NCBI RefSeq assembly: GCF_007362475.1
Contig: NZ_CP041687.1
Coordinates: forward strand, 2,046,001 to 2,110,000
Source of the DNA: Chryseobacterium sp. SNU WT5
GTDB taxonomy: Bacteria > Bacteroidota > Bacteroidia > Flavobacteriales > Weeksellaceae
Reading direction: 5' to 3'
Length of the DNA: 64,000 nt
Positions within the stretch are counted from its first letter, which is position 1. Every line of letters begins with the position of its first letter. The position numbers were made by a program, and so were the translations under genes. Under the pieces are notes generated by a model. It searched no databases and was not told the DNA's origin. It saw only the letters and a list, made by a program, of their open reading frames with translations. Positions 25,670 to 34,697 of the stretch are shown here, one piece after another.

Positions 25670-25753
25670 AGGTCATTGTTTCTTGTAAAATTAAGGCTTT
25701 TAATAAAGATAAGCCAAACCACCTTACCCTTTATTTTTCAACCAAAACCAAAA

Positions 25754-25795
25754 CCTCAGCCTCAGCCTCAACCTCAGCCTCAACCTCAACCTTAA
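25754..25795. repeat. CCTCAG/CCTCAA hexamer array
   Basis: Seven perfect-length hexamers: CCTCAG, CCTCAG, CCTCAA, CCTCAG, CCTCAA, CCTCAA, CCTTAA. Just before it, ACCAAAACCAAAACC has the same CC spacing. The unit variants match those of the array at 21399-21428, suggesting one family. Confidence 0.85.
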
Positions 25796-25904
25796 CCTTT
25801 TGCCCTCTTATGATAAACTCAACACCCAAACTTTTGTTTCTTTTGTGGTAAAATAAATCTTTCGAAATCAGAGTAACCCACCAAAATACAGTACCTCGTT
25901 ATTT

Positions 25905-25939
25905 CTAACCTCTAACCTCTAACCTCTAACCTCTAACCT
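25905..25939. repeat. CTAACCT heptamer array, five exact copies
   Basis: Five exact tandem CTAACCT units, then CTACCACC. The unit and the flanking TTTCTAACC are the same as in the right arm at 3973-4021, about 22 kb away. No G-rich partner arm is seen within 300 bases. Confidence 0.88.
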
Positions 25940-26024
25940 CTACCACCTTCTTTTTTACTGAAACTCCATTATGACCTTATATTTTTAATTAAAAATTGAC
26001 GAAACAAATTGATTCTTAAGGGTA

Positions 26025-26054
26025 TTGTTTTTTTGTCATAATGATATATCTTTG
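26025..26054 (+). promoter_or_regulatory. Promoter of the large T9SS protein gene
   Basis: TTG at 26025-26027, 19 bases, TATCTTTG at 26047-26054: a full match to the Bacteroidetes promoter consensus. It ends 46 bases before the ATG, leaving a leader of about 40 bases. Confidence 0.72.
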
Positions 26055-26100
26055 TACCGTGAAAAAAAATTTATAATAGTATAACTGCCAAAAGTTTTAT

Positions 26101-29100
26101 ATGAATAACACTCTACTCCTGTCCTCTCAAAACACAAATCCAATTTTTACTAGAGAAAATCTTACCCAAAAGATAAAAAGTTCTATTTTTTTATTTTTAA
26201 TTCTATTTTCTTCTTCTTTATTTAGCCAGACGACGATCATTCTTCCTGCTGACCAAACCAGTTGGTATGTCCCTTGTGATGTAACGACAATAACGGTAGA
26301 GGTTTGGGGAGCTGGCGGCGGCGGGCAGTCTGTTACCGGAAATGGTGTGGCAGGGAGAGGTGGAGGAGGTTCTGGAGGGGGCTATGTAAGAAATAGTTAT
26401 ACGGTTACTCCTAACTCCAAAATCAGTTATTCTGTAGGAATAGGTGGTAACGGTTCTGCTTCGGCTGCAAATGATGGTTCAGCTTCGTGGTTTTCAACAC
26501 CTATCACTTTATTAGCGGTCGGTGGAAAAGGTGCTGCGACTATGGGAACGGGTTCAGGTACTGGGAGCATTGCGCTAACCTCAGGTAACGTCGGAGGTAC
26601 AACAGTGAGTACCTATGGAGGAAATGGAGGAAATGCTACTTCAACTACCACTGGAGGAGGTGGTGCGAGTGCCGGAAACGCAAAAGGAAATAATGCGAAT
26701 GGAGCTACTGGCGGAGCTGCGGCAGCCAATAGTTATGCAGGTGCCAATGGAATTAACTCAAGCTGGGGTGATGGTGTCAGTGCGACTATTGGTGCTGGTG
26801 GATCTGGGTCAAAAAAAGGAACGAGTAATGATACCTGGAAAGGTGGATCTGGCGGTCCTGGACAAATACGGATTACCTATACCAGTAGCATACCATCTAA
26901 TTATTGTACCAAGGTTTTCCTTAATTCAGAACCCATTACCAATGTCACCTTTGGGGGAATCAATAATACTTCCTCTCCATTGCTATCCTCACCTGCTTAT
27001 GAAAGTTTTTGTGGAATTCCCGCAAATATAGCACAGGGGCAAACGTATCCCGTTTCTTTAAAAGGGAATACAGATGGTGATTTTACCGATTATTTTACTG
27101 TATTTATTGATTTAAATAGAAATGGAAGCTTTGCCGATGCCGGCGAGCGTTTCGATATTGGAACAATTAAAAATTCGACCGGAACAGATGCTCTTGTAGC
27201 TACGAATAATATTCTAATTCCATTTTCGGCTACTTTGGGACTTACCAAGATGCGTGTGGCTAAACATTATAATAGTTATCCTGATGATTGCGATCCACAA
27301 ACGTACGGTCAGGTAGAGGATTATGTGATCAACATCACGTCTCCGCCAGCTTGTACAGGAACACCTTCGGGTGGACTGGTAACGCTTACGCCAAATTCTG
27401 GAGCGCCTTCAAGTGTTTTCGTTGCAAGTGTTGCTGGCGGAAGTGGAGGAACGGGATTAACCTACCAATGGGAATCTGCAACAAGTGCGGGTGGACCTTG
27501 GACTAATGTAACAGGTGCCACTACCGCTACAGCAAATATTACAGCTGTCAATACTCCAGGCACTACCACCTATTACAAGAGAAAAATAACCTGTTCTGGG
27601 TTGTCAGGTTATTCAGATACAAAAACTTTTGTAACAGGTTCTGGAGTTTATAAAGTTCCTGCAACGGGCAATGAAACAATTACAACTTGTTCTGGAACTA
27701 TTTATGATAACGGTGGAACTGGGCAGTATAATAATAGTTCTAATGGATTTACTATTATTAAACCTGCTACAGCTGGCGCATTAGTGAGATTGAATGTAGT
27801 ATCATATAATGTAGAACGTAGTTATCCAGATTATGTAACGATATACGATGGAGAAGGCACTACGGGAGAAATTCTGGCCGGTGGTTTCATTCACACCTCA
27901 GGAACAGGCACATGCAGAGATTATAAATCAGATCTGCCATCTCAAATAACATCTAAAACAGGTTCGCTTACGGTCAAATTTCAGTCGGATACTGGTACAC
28001 CATGTGATGGATTTGAATTTACAATAAGTTGTTTTACACCAACTCCTTGTTCAGGTGCACCAACCGCTGGGACTTTTACTCTATCTTCCAGCACAGGTGC
28101 ACCTTTATCTGCATTTACTGCGACGGCTTCTGCACCTTCCACAGATGGGGGATTAATCTACCAATGGCAAATTGCAGAAACTAGCAGTGGTCCCTGGACC
28201 GATATTGCCGGTCAAACGAAGATAAATGCTGGTTTTACAGCAGTTCCAACGCCTAATACTACCAGAATTTATAGAAGAAAAGTAACCTGTACCAATTCTG
28301 GACTTGTTGCTTATACTCCTGAAAAAAGTTTTACAACAAATCCGGTAACTTATTGTACTCCTACGGTATCCAGTGGATACGCAACCACCAATTATATTAC
28401 ATCGGTCGCTTTTAAAGGGACTTTAGTGGAAGCTGAAAATATTCAAGCTACACCATTTAACAATACTACTGCGCCAATAGGCTACCAAGATTATACAGGA
28501 TTACCTAAAAGCGTACAAGCACAGGGTGGTGGTGTCAATGTATTGATGGTAACTACCAAAGAAAGTTTATACAAAGCCTGGATTGACTGGAATGGTGATG
28601 GCGACTTCACTGATCTTGGAGAAAATATTTATAATGCGGGTGGTACAGGGCAGTTTTCAACCACGATTGGGTTTAAGATTCCTGATAATGCACCTCCGGG
28701 TGATTATAGAATCAGGATCCGAACAAGTTCAGTTGATGAAAATTTTAGCAGTTGTGGAGATATTTCTCAGAATGGAGAGACAGAAGACTATTTATTTACT
28801 GTAGTTGCTAATTGCTGGAGTATGGTAACAGGTACAACCGAGGCGACAGGTTGTGCAGGAACATCTGTGGATTTAAAAGCCGAATCTTCTGGAGTAGTTA
28901 CCGAGTTTCGTTGGTATGATGCCATAAAAGGAGGATCCTTGGTAGGAACATCTCTTCCAGACGGTGCGGGAAAAACGGTATGGACGACGCCAATTCTTTC
29001 TGCAACCAAAACTTTTTACGTAACAGCCTACGGAGGCTGCGAATCTTTAAGCAGGGTTCCAGCGAAAGCTTTTATCAATCCTGTGCCGGTTATTACCTTT

Positions 29101-31692
29101 ACCCCGTCCAGTGCGAAGGCATGTGGCGATAACTCCATCGTTAGATTGTCGGCTTCAGGGAATAACCAAACAGACTGGTTAATTAATGATAATTTTCAGG
29201 CAGCTGGAACCGGAAAATTTGTGCCCGGACGGGAATACAGTATTGATACAGGAGGACCTCTTGATATAAAAACCCAATGGACCAAACAGTCAAGTGCTTT
29301 TGTGGCCAATGGAGGAACAACCTGGACGCCTGCTGTAGCTTCTGGAGCGCAGGGCAATAACTTTTTATTTACAACTTCTGATATTGGATCCAAAAAAAGA
29401 GTAGAGACAACCTTAACTTCCATACCCTTAGATACAGGAGGATTCAATACATTAAGATTTAAGTTTAGAATGTATTATTCCCGATATTTTAAAGGGTTGA
29501 ATGAAGAGCCACTCAAAGATTTTGTAAAAATACAGGTTTCGGATAATGGAGCCCCTTGGGTTGATCTGGATTATATTACCCGAAGTATTGGAGAAGCCAG
29601 TAATTTTGCTTTCCCTGGTGAAAGTGCAGCAGTTCCATTCTCATACTATGATTTAAATGCTTATAAAGGGAAAACTAATTTCAAACTTAGAATTCTCTAT
29701 TACGCTGATGACTGGTGTGATGGAGTAGCGATTGACGATGTAGAATTGTATGGTGAAAAAGATTTGGCAGCTTCGTTTAGTTGGACCAAGGATCATGCTA
29801 TTGATTTTTACGCTGATGCGGCAGCGACCGTGCCTTACTCGACAACAAGTTCCACCGCGGCAGTATATATTAAACCGAGCCCTGATCAGATGGAACAGTA
29901 CACCAGCTGGAATATCAATGCAACAGCACTCCTAAATAATGGCTGTACCGCAACGGGTAAAGTACAGGTGGAGAATTTTAGTAAAATATGGAATAATGCA
30001 GGTACCTCTTGGAACACACCAGCAACCTGGAAACCAACAAATGGCTTACCGGATCTCAGCACATGTGTGATCGTGCGGACTCCTTTAATTGTAGACAGCT
30101 CTCTAAATCCAGCCGGTGCAATGGCAAAGAGCATCACAATTATTGAAAATGGTAAATTAACGGTCAACACCGGTAGTGCCTTAACAGTAAATGATGAGAT
30201 CATCAACAGAAAAACAGTAGACCGTTTGATTGTACAAAATGATGCGAACTTGGTGCAAAATACGGATGCAGCGGTCAATGTAGGACCAATTACGGTCAAT
30301 AGAAACTCTACCTCAAAACGGGAAGATTATACTTATTGGGCAAGTCCTGTTAAAGCGCAACAGTTAAAAGCATTTTCTACGGGAACGCTCGATGCTGGAT
30401 TCTATACCTACAATGAAACTGATGATAAATTTTATCATATTCCTCCAACTACAAACGTTTTTGGAAATAACAGTGCTGGTATTTTCGAAAGTGCTGCCAA
30501 AGGCTATGGTATTAGAGCCAATAACAGTTTTTCCAATACAGTACCATCGGTATTTGAAGGTTCTTTTAAAGGAGTTCCTAATAATGGGTTAATTCCATTT
30601 GCGTTGCAATACAGAGGGGCTAGTGGAGGGTATAATCTTGTTGGGAATCCATATTCGTCGAATATCAATTTTACAACACTGGTTGCGGACAACAGCACGG
30701 CAATAGAAGGACTTGCTTATTTCTGGACTAATATCAATCCAAATGGACCGATGCAAGGAAGCAATTATCCTTCAGGAGGTCTTTTTAATAACTATGCTAT
30801 TTTAAATCTTACAGGGGGAATACCGGCCACCAGTTCAGTGACCTCGCAGGCTAATAATACGATTAAAAGTGAAACTCCTACGAATATTATTAAAGTAGGC
30901 CAAGGTTTTATCGTGAAAGCGCTAGGTACAGGTAAGACCCTGAATTTTAAAAATGCAACCCGGTCTATTTCTTCCACTTCAAACTTTTTTAGTAAAGGAG
31001 TTGAATCAAAAGAACAGGCTGAGGTTTCAGATGATCGTTACTGGATTCATTTAACGACGCCTCTTGGGGTCGTAACCACCGCCTTGGTTGGTTATAAAAA
31101 AGAAGCCACCAATCAGTTTGATACCAATTATGACGCAGAACTTCCCGTAGTAGGATCAGATGCGTTATATACCACTTTAGCGGATTTCAAATTAGGAATT
31201 CAAGGAAGAAAAGGACCTTTGGTAACGGATGATGTCGTTCAGTTAGGAACGAGTCACTATGCTGATGGTTCTTACGTATTCAGCTTAGGGGAAAGAGAAG
31301 GAATCTTTACGAATGGCCAAAAGATCTATTTGCGTGACAAGGAAACTGGTATGGTGACGAACCTTATGCAGAACAATTATAGTTTCGTGGCCAAATCAGG
31401 ACAAACCAACGGAAGATTTGAGTTAATTTATAAATCAGATAACGTTCTGGCAACCAGTGACCTGTCCAAGGAAAACCTTGTGGTATATAAAGACGGGAGA
31501 GATTTTGTTATTAAATCAGCGGATAAAAAGATTACAAACATAGAAATGTATGATGTCAGCGGTAGATTAATGTACAAAGAGCAATCTAATAATTATAAGA
31601 TTGTTATTCCTGCAGAAAATTTCGCACAAGGAGTGTATATTTTAAAAATTAATCAGGAAGGGGAAATTACTTCCAGGAAAGTTTTAAAATAA
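26101..31692 (+). CDS. Large multidomain secreted protein with T9SS sorting domain
   Basis: 1863 residues, predicted surface-attached or secreted. It has an unusually extended N-terminus before a hydrophobic signal segment (SSIFLFLILFSSSLFSQ, ending near 43). A glycine-rich domain follows (about 55-265; VEVWGAGGGGQ), then GEVED domain 1 (about 275-415), an Ig-like region with YYKRKITCSG, a CUB-like domain (about 520-645; PDYVTIYDGEGTTG), a second Ig-like region, GEVED domain 2 (about 750-900; AWIDWNGDGDFTDLGEN), another Ig-like region, a MAM/jelly-roll-like region (about 1100-1220), and a long repeat-poor part. The last 80 residues (IEMYDVSGRLMYKEQ; GVYILKINQEG) are a type A T9SS C-terminal sorting domain. 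Function is probably adhesion or matrix binding. It has its own promoter and terminator. Confidence 0.9.
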   Translation: MNNTLLLSSQNTNPIFTRENLTQKIKSSIFLFLILFSSSLFSQTTIILPADQTSWYVPCDVTTITVEVWGAGGGGQSVTGNGVAGRGGGGSGGGYVRNSYTVTPNSKISYSVGIGGNGSASAANDGSASWFSTPITLLAVGGKGAATMGTGSGTGSIALTSGNVGGTTVSTYGGNGGNATSTTTGGGGASAGNAKGNNANGATGGAAAANSYAGANGINSSWGDGVSATIGAGGSGSKKGTSNDTWKGGSGGPGQIRITYTSSIPSNYCTKVFLNSEPITNVTFGGINNTSSPLLSSPAYESFCGIPANIAQGQTYPVSLKGNTDGDFTDYFTVFIDLNRNGSFADAGERFDIGTIKNSTGTDALVATNNILIPFSATLGLTKMRVAKHYNSYPDDCDPQTYGQVEDYVINITSPPACTGTPSGGLVTLTPNSGAPSSVFVASVAGGSGGTGLTYQWESATSAGGPWTNVTGATTATANITAVNTPGTTTYYKRKITCSGLSGYSDTKTFVTGSGVYKVPATGNETITTCSGTIYDNGGTGQYNNSSNGFTIIKPATAGALVRLNVVSYNVERSYPDYVTIYDGEGTTGEILAGGFIHTSGTGTCRDYKSDLPSQITSKTGSLTVKFQSDTGTPCDGFEFTISCFTPTPCSGAPTAGTFTLSSSTGAPLSAFTATASAPSTDGGLIYQWQIAETSSGPWTDIAGQTKINAGFTAVPTPNTTRIYRRKVTCTNSGLVAYTPEKSFTTNPVTYCTPTVSSGYATTNYITSVAFKGTLVEAENIQATPFNNTTAPIGYQDYTGLPKSVQAQGGGVNVLMVTTKESLYKAWIDWNGDGDFTDLGENIYNAGGTGQFSTTIGFKIPDNAPPGDYRIRIRTSSVDENFSSCGDISQNGETEDYLFTVVANCWSMVTGTTEATGCAGTSVDLKAESSGVVTEFRWYDAIKGGSLVGTSLPDGAGKTVWTTPILSATKTFYVTAYGGCESLSRVPAKAFINPVPVITFTPSSAKACGDNSIVRLSASGNNQTDWLINDNFQAAGTGKFVPGREYSIDTGGPLDIKTQWTKQSSAFVANGGTTWTPAVASGAQGNNFLFTTSDIGSKKRVETTLTSIPLDTGGFNTLRFKFRMYYSRYFKGLNEEPLKDFVKIQVSDNGAPWVDLDYITRSIGEASNFAFPGESAAVPFSYYDLNAYKGKTNFKLRILYYADDWCDGVAIDDVELYGEKDLAASFSWTKDHAIDFYADAAATVPYSTTSSTAAVYIKPSPDQMEQYTSWNINATALLNNGCTATGKVQVENFSKIWNNAGTSWNTPATWKPTNGLPDLSTCVIVRTPLIVDSSLNPAGAMAKSITIIENGKLTVNTGSALTVNDEIINRKTVDRLIVQNDANLVQNTDAAVNVGPITVNRNSTSKREDYTYWASPVKAQQLKAFSTGTLDAGFYTYNETDDKFYHIPPTTNVFGNNSAGIFESAAKGYGIRANNSFSNTVPSVFEGSFKGVPNNGLIPFALQYRGASGGYNLVGNPYSSNINFTTLVADNSTAIEGLAYFWTNINPNGPMQGSNYPSGGLFNNYAILNLTGGIPATSSVTSQANNTIKSETPTNIIKVGQGFIVKALGTGKTLNFKNATRSISSTSNFFSKGVESKEQAEVSDDRYWIHLTTPLGVVTTALVGYKKEATNQFDTNYDAELPVVGSDALYTTLADFKLGIQGRKGPLVTDDVVQLGTSHYADGSYVFSLGEREGIFTNGQKIYLRDKETGMVTNLMQNNYSFVAKSGQTNGRFELIYKSDNVLATSDLSKENLVVYKDGRDFVIKSADKKITNIEMYDVSGRLMYKEQSNNYKIVIPAENFAQGVYILKINQEGEITSRKVLK

Positions 31693-31710
31693 TTACGAAC
31701 GATGAATAAT

Positions 31711-31737
31711 AAAGCCAGTTCTGGTGCTGGCTTTTTT
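31711..31737 (+). terminator. Rho-independent terminator
   Basis: AAAGCCAG (31711-31718), an eight-base loop, CTGGCTTT (31727-31734) and a run of T. It lies 19 bases after the stop of the large secreted-protein gene and is the clearest terminator in the window. Confidence 0.88.
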
Positions 31738-31919
31738 ATTGATGTAATTTGATCAACGATAGAGATGATTTGAATTTTCAATTGATAAAAGAAGGTTAAT
31801 TTATTGTTATCAATCAAATATGATTATTCATTTAATTTTAAATCATAAATAATCATAAAAAAATTTGATTTTTGTCTTATAATTATATTTTGAATGCTAT
31901 TTTTGCTAAAACAAAACTG

Positions 31920-32180
31920 ATGAAAAAAATTCTTTTCGTAATTCTTATTCTTACGGGTTACTTCCTCCATGCTCAACAAGCAGACAACCCATTTTACGAA
32001 ACAGAGAAAGCGGTGGAAAAACCTAAAGATATCCCGGAAAGTGGCGAAAATGAAACGGACAGACTTCCTGGAAATCCTCCTAAGCCTGTTCCCATTGATG
32101 ATTATATACCCGTATTAATAAGTATTGCAGTAGGTATGATCATATACAAGACTTACCAAAAAAAGAAATTACTTTCGTAG
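31920..32180 (+). CDS. Small exported membrane protein with PID-type C-terminus
   Basis: 86 residues: signal peptide (MKKILFVILILTGYFLHAQ), a short acidic, proline-rich middle (RLPGNPPKPVPIDDYIP), one C-terminal membrane helix (VLISIAVGMIIYKTY) and a basic end (QKKK). The order PID, helix, basic tail resembles the short PID-CTERM sorting signals described in Bacteroidetes, so the mature product might be processed and surface-attached; this is inference. A frame beginning at 31872 would place 16 residues before the signal peptide, so ATG 31920 is used. It stands alone ahead of the PglC-like gene by 59 bases. Confidence 0.68.
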   Translation: MKKILFVILILTGYFLHAQQADNPFYETEKAVEKPKDIPESGENETDRLPGNPPKPVPIDDYIPVLISIAVGMIIYKTYQKKKLLS

Positions 32181-32239
32181 TTGATGAACGCCTAAAATGA
32201 AGTGTATAGATTCTAATTCTAATCCCTTGTAAATTATCA

Positions 32240-32848
32240 ATGTATCGAAGTATTCTAAAACCCATTACAGGGTTCTCGATTGCGTTTTTAAGTCTTGTCG
32301 CGTTGAGTCCCGTATTTTTATTGATCACTTTTTTGTTGTCAGTTAGTAATAAAGGGAATCCTTTTTTTATCCAGAAAAGACCCGGTAAGAACGGTAACAT
32401 ATTTCATATCATCAAATTTAAAACGATGAATGATAAGAAATGCGAAAATGGTATTTTATTATCGGATTATGAACGTTTGACCTTCGTAGGCAAGGTAGTT
32501 CGTAAAACATCGCTGGACGAAATTCCACAACTGATCAATGTATTGAAAGGGGAGATGAGTATTGTAGGACCGCGACCTTTACTTCCGGAATACTTAGACC
32601 TTTACAATGAAGAGCAGCACAGGAGACACCATGTGCAACCCGGAATTACGGGTTGGGCACAAGTTAACGGCAGAAACGCTTTATCCTGGGATGAGAAATT
32701 TAAATATGATGTGGAGTATGTGGAAAAAATTTCACCAATTTTAGATGCCAAGATTATGATGATCACCGTTCAAAAAGTGATTAGACGACATGGGGTGAAT
32801 GCCAATAATTTAATTACAATGGAAGCTTTTAAAGGGAATGCCGCATGA
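32240..32848 (+). CDS. Initiating sugar-1-phosphate transferase (PglC/WcaJ type)
   Basis: Monotopic phosphoglycosyl transferase that loads the first sugar-1-phosphate onto undecaprenyl phosphate. The 202 residues have one N-terminal membrane segment (FSIAFLSLVALSPVFLLITFLLSV), then FIQKRPGKNGNIFHIIKFKTM, the catalytic Asp-Glu pair in TSLDEIPQLINVL, VGPRPLLPEY and PGITGWAQVNGRN. The small size is like PglC rather than full WcaJ. Its neighbours PglD, PglE and PglF suggest the substrate is UDP-di-N-acetylbacillosamine. It overlaps the next gene by four bases. Confidence 0.9.
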   Translation: MYRSILKPITGFSIAFLSLVALSPVFLLITFLLSVSNKGNPFFIQKRPGKNGNIFHIIKFKTMNDKKCENGILLSDYERLTFVGKVVRKTSLDEIPQLINVLKGEMSIVGPRPLLPEYLDLYNEEQHRRHHVQPGITGWAQVNGRNALSWDEKFKYDVEYVEKISPILDAKIMMITVQKVIRRHGVNANNLITMEAFKGNAA

Positions 32849-33456
32849 TTTTATATGGAGCCAGAGGACAGGCTAAAGTTATTTACGACTTGATCCTTTC
32901 CAATAATCAATTAATAGAATATCTGGTAGACGATAATCCGCCGGACCATTTTCCGCATCATCTTGAAATTCTTAAACCAACAGAAGGATTATTAAAGGAC
33001 AAAAACGTTATTATTGCTATCGGTGATAATCGCATTAGAGAAATTATTTATCATCGAATCAGAAATTGGTGTCACTTCGAGACAATGCAACATTATAGTG
33101 CGTACGTTTCTCGTTTTACAACAATAGGGGAAGGAACTGTAATTATGCCTAATGTTTGTATTAATGCTGAAGTTAAGATAGGAAAACAATGCATCATCAA
33201 TACTGGAAGCATTATCGAACATGAATGTGTGATCGAAGATTTTGTACATATTTCACCAAAAGCATCTCTTGCAGGTAATATCATTGTGAAAAAAGGAGCT
33301 CACGTTGGTTTAGGGGCAAATGTGATCCAGGGCATTACCATCGGAGAAAATGCGATTATAGGTGCTGGTGCAGTTGTTTTAAAAGATGTTCCGGCAAACG
33401 CAGTTTTAGTGGGCAATCCAGGTAGAATAATTAGATTTATTTCAGAAGAAAATTAA
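32845..33456 (+). CDS. PglD-like sugar N-acetyltransferase
   Basis: 203 residues. N-terminal Rossmann-like substrate domain (MILYGARGQAKVIYDLI; ELIVDD-like EYLVDDNPPDH), then a left-handed beta-helix of hexapeptide repeats (VIMPNVCINAEVKIGKQC; NTGSIIEHECVIEDFVHIS) ending VLVGNPGRII. The catalytic histidine should be in EHECVIEDFVHIS. PglD acetylates the C4 amine of UDP-2-acetamido-4-amino-trideoxyhexose. Overlaps of four bases upstream and one base downstream show tight coupling with the PglC- and PglE-like genes. Confidence 0.88.
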   Translation: MILYGARGQAKVIYDLILSNNQLIEYLVDDNPPDHFPHHLEILKPTEGLLKDKNVIIAIGDNRIREIIYHRIRNWCHFETMQHYSAYVSRFTTIGEGTVIMPNVCINAEVKIGKQCIINTGSIIEHECVIEDFVHISPKASLAGNIIVKKGAHVGLGANVIQGITIGENAIIGAGAVVLKDVPANAVLVGNPGRIIRFISEEN

Positions 33457-34586
33457 TGGAAGAGAAAATATGGTTATCATCTCCGCATATGGGTGGTGGA
33501 GAAATGAAGTATATTCAGCACGCGTTTGATGAAAACTGGATTGCGCCTTTAGGACCGAATGTAAATGGACTTGAAAAAGACTTAGAAAAATATTTAGGTC
33601 AGCATTCTCATGTAGCCGCTTTAAGCTCTGGATCTGCTGCGATACATCTTTCCCTGATTTTACTGGGAGTAGAGCGCGGTGATTTTGTAATTTGTCAAAG
33701 TTTAACTTTCTCTGCAACGGCTAATCCTATTATTTACTTAGGAGCGCAACCATTATTTGTAGACAGTGAAAAAGACACTTGGAATTTGTGCCCAAACGCG
33801 GTAGAAGAAGCAATCAAATTCGGGATTTCCAAAGGAAAAAAACCAAAAGCAATTGTTACCGTTAGTTTGTACGGATTACCCTACCAGGTAGATGAGATCA
33901 AATCTCTTTCGGAAAAATATGATATACCAGTTATAGAAGACAGTGCAGAAGCTTTGGGAAGTACCTACAAAGGTCAAAAGTGTGGTACATTTGGTGATAT
34001 TTCAGTAATCAGTTTTAATGGAAACAAGATCATCACCACTTCTGGAGGTGGTGCATTAATTGTTAAAGATGAAAGCCTAAAAAAAAGGGCAGTCTTTTTG
34101 GCAACGCAAGCGAAAGATGATGCACTTCATTACGAACATTCTTCCATAGGATACAATTACCGGATGAGCAATATCAGTGCGGGAATTGGTAGAGGACAAA
34201 TGGAGGTTTTAGAAGAGCGGATTGCCCAGCGCAGAGCAAATCACCTTTTTTATCAGGATATCTTTAAAGATCACCCTTATTGTTCCTTGCATACGGAACC
34301 TTCTGATGATTTTTATTCTAACCATTGGCTGAATATTATTACTATAGATCCTGATTCTAAGATTGAGATTAAGGAAGTAATAAACGGATTCTCGGCTGCC
34401 AATATTGAAATCAGGCCAATTTGGAAACCAATGCATTTACAGCCAGTCTTTATGAAATGTCATTATTTTGGTAAAAGCATCGCAGAAGATCTCTTTAACA
34501 GAGGGTTATGTTTACCGTCAGGTTCTAATCTCACGCAAGGCGATAAACAACGAATTACAGAAATCATAAAAAAAACACTGCTTTAA
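33456..34586 (+). CDS. PglE-like DegT/DnrJ/EryC1/StrS aminotransferase
   Basis: PLP-dependent sugar aminotransferase of 376 residues. The PLP lysine is K191 in SFNGNKIITTSGGG, the cofactor aspartate is in VIEDSAEALG, and SSGSAAIHLSL binds phosphate. The N-terminus (KIWLSSPHMGGGEMKYI, NWIAPLGPNVNGLE) is typical of the branch that aminates UDP-4-keto-6-deoxy-GlcNAc, consistent with bacillosamine synthesis with its neighbours. It starts within the stop of the acetyltransferase gene. Confidence 0.92.
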   Translation: MEEKIWLSSPHMGGGEMKYIQHAFDENWIAPLGPNVNGLEKDLEKYLGQHSHVAALSSGSAAIHLSLILLGVERGDFVICQSLTFSATANPIIYLGAQPLFVDSEKDTWNLCPNAVEEAIKFGISKGKKPKAIVTVSLYGLPYQVDEIKSLSEKYDIPVIEDSAEALGSTYKGQKCGTFGDISVISFNGNKIITTSGGGALIVKDESLKKRAVFLATQAKDDALHYEHSSIGYNYRMSNISAGIGRGQMEVLEERIAQRRANHLFYQDIFKDHPYCSLHTEPSDDFYSNHWLNIITIDPDSKIEIKEVINGFSAANIEIRPIWKPMHLQPVFMKCHYFGKSIAEDLFNRGLCLPSGSNLTQGDKQRITEIIKKTLL

Positions 34587-34697
34587 TATATTCCTTCTTT
34601 TTTTGGCATATTAATTGTAATTTGCGTACAATTAAAAATAAGGAATGAAGGTGAATGGTGTCGATATTAAAATACTTATATTTAAATATTTATTTTA

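Larger units (their letters stand above)
25670..26024. other. Divergent gap with two C-rich arrays
   Basis: The space between lplA and the large secreted-protein gene holds no coding frame. It contains a hexamer array at 25754-25795 and a heptamer array at 25905-25939, both C-rich on the plus strand and separated by about 110 bases. GGCTT/AAGCC (about 25704-25724) is a small inverted repeat near the lplA start. The promoter of the following gene is at the right end. Confidence 0.55.

Noticed and set aside
29886..30299. Minus-strand frame of 137 codons inside the T9SS protein gene
   Set aside because: It is antisense to a continuous coding frame, with no promoter or recognisable domain.
33442..33717. 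Minus-strand frame across the PglE-like gene start
   Set aside because: It lies antisense to well-supported coding sequence and shows no motif.
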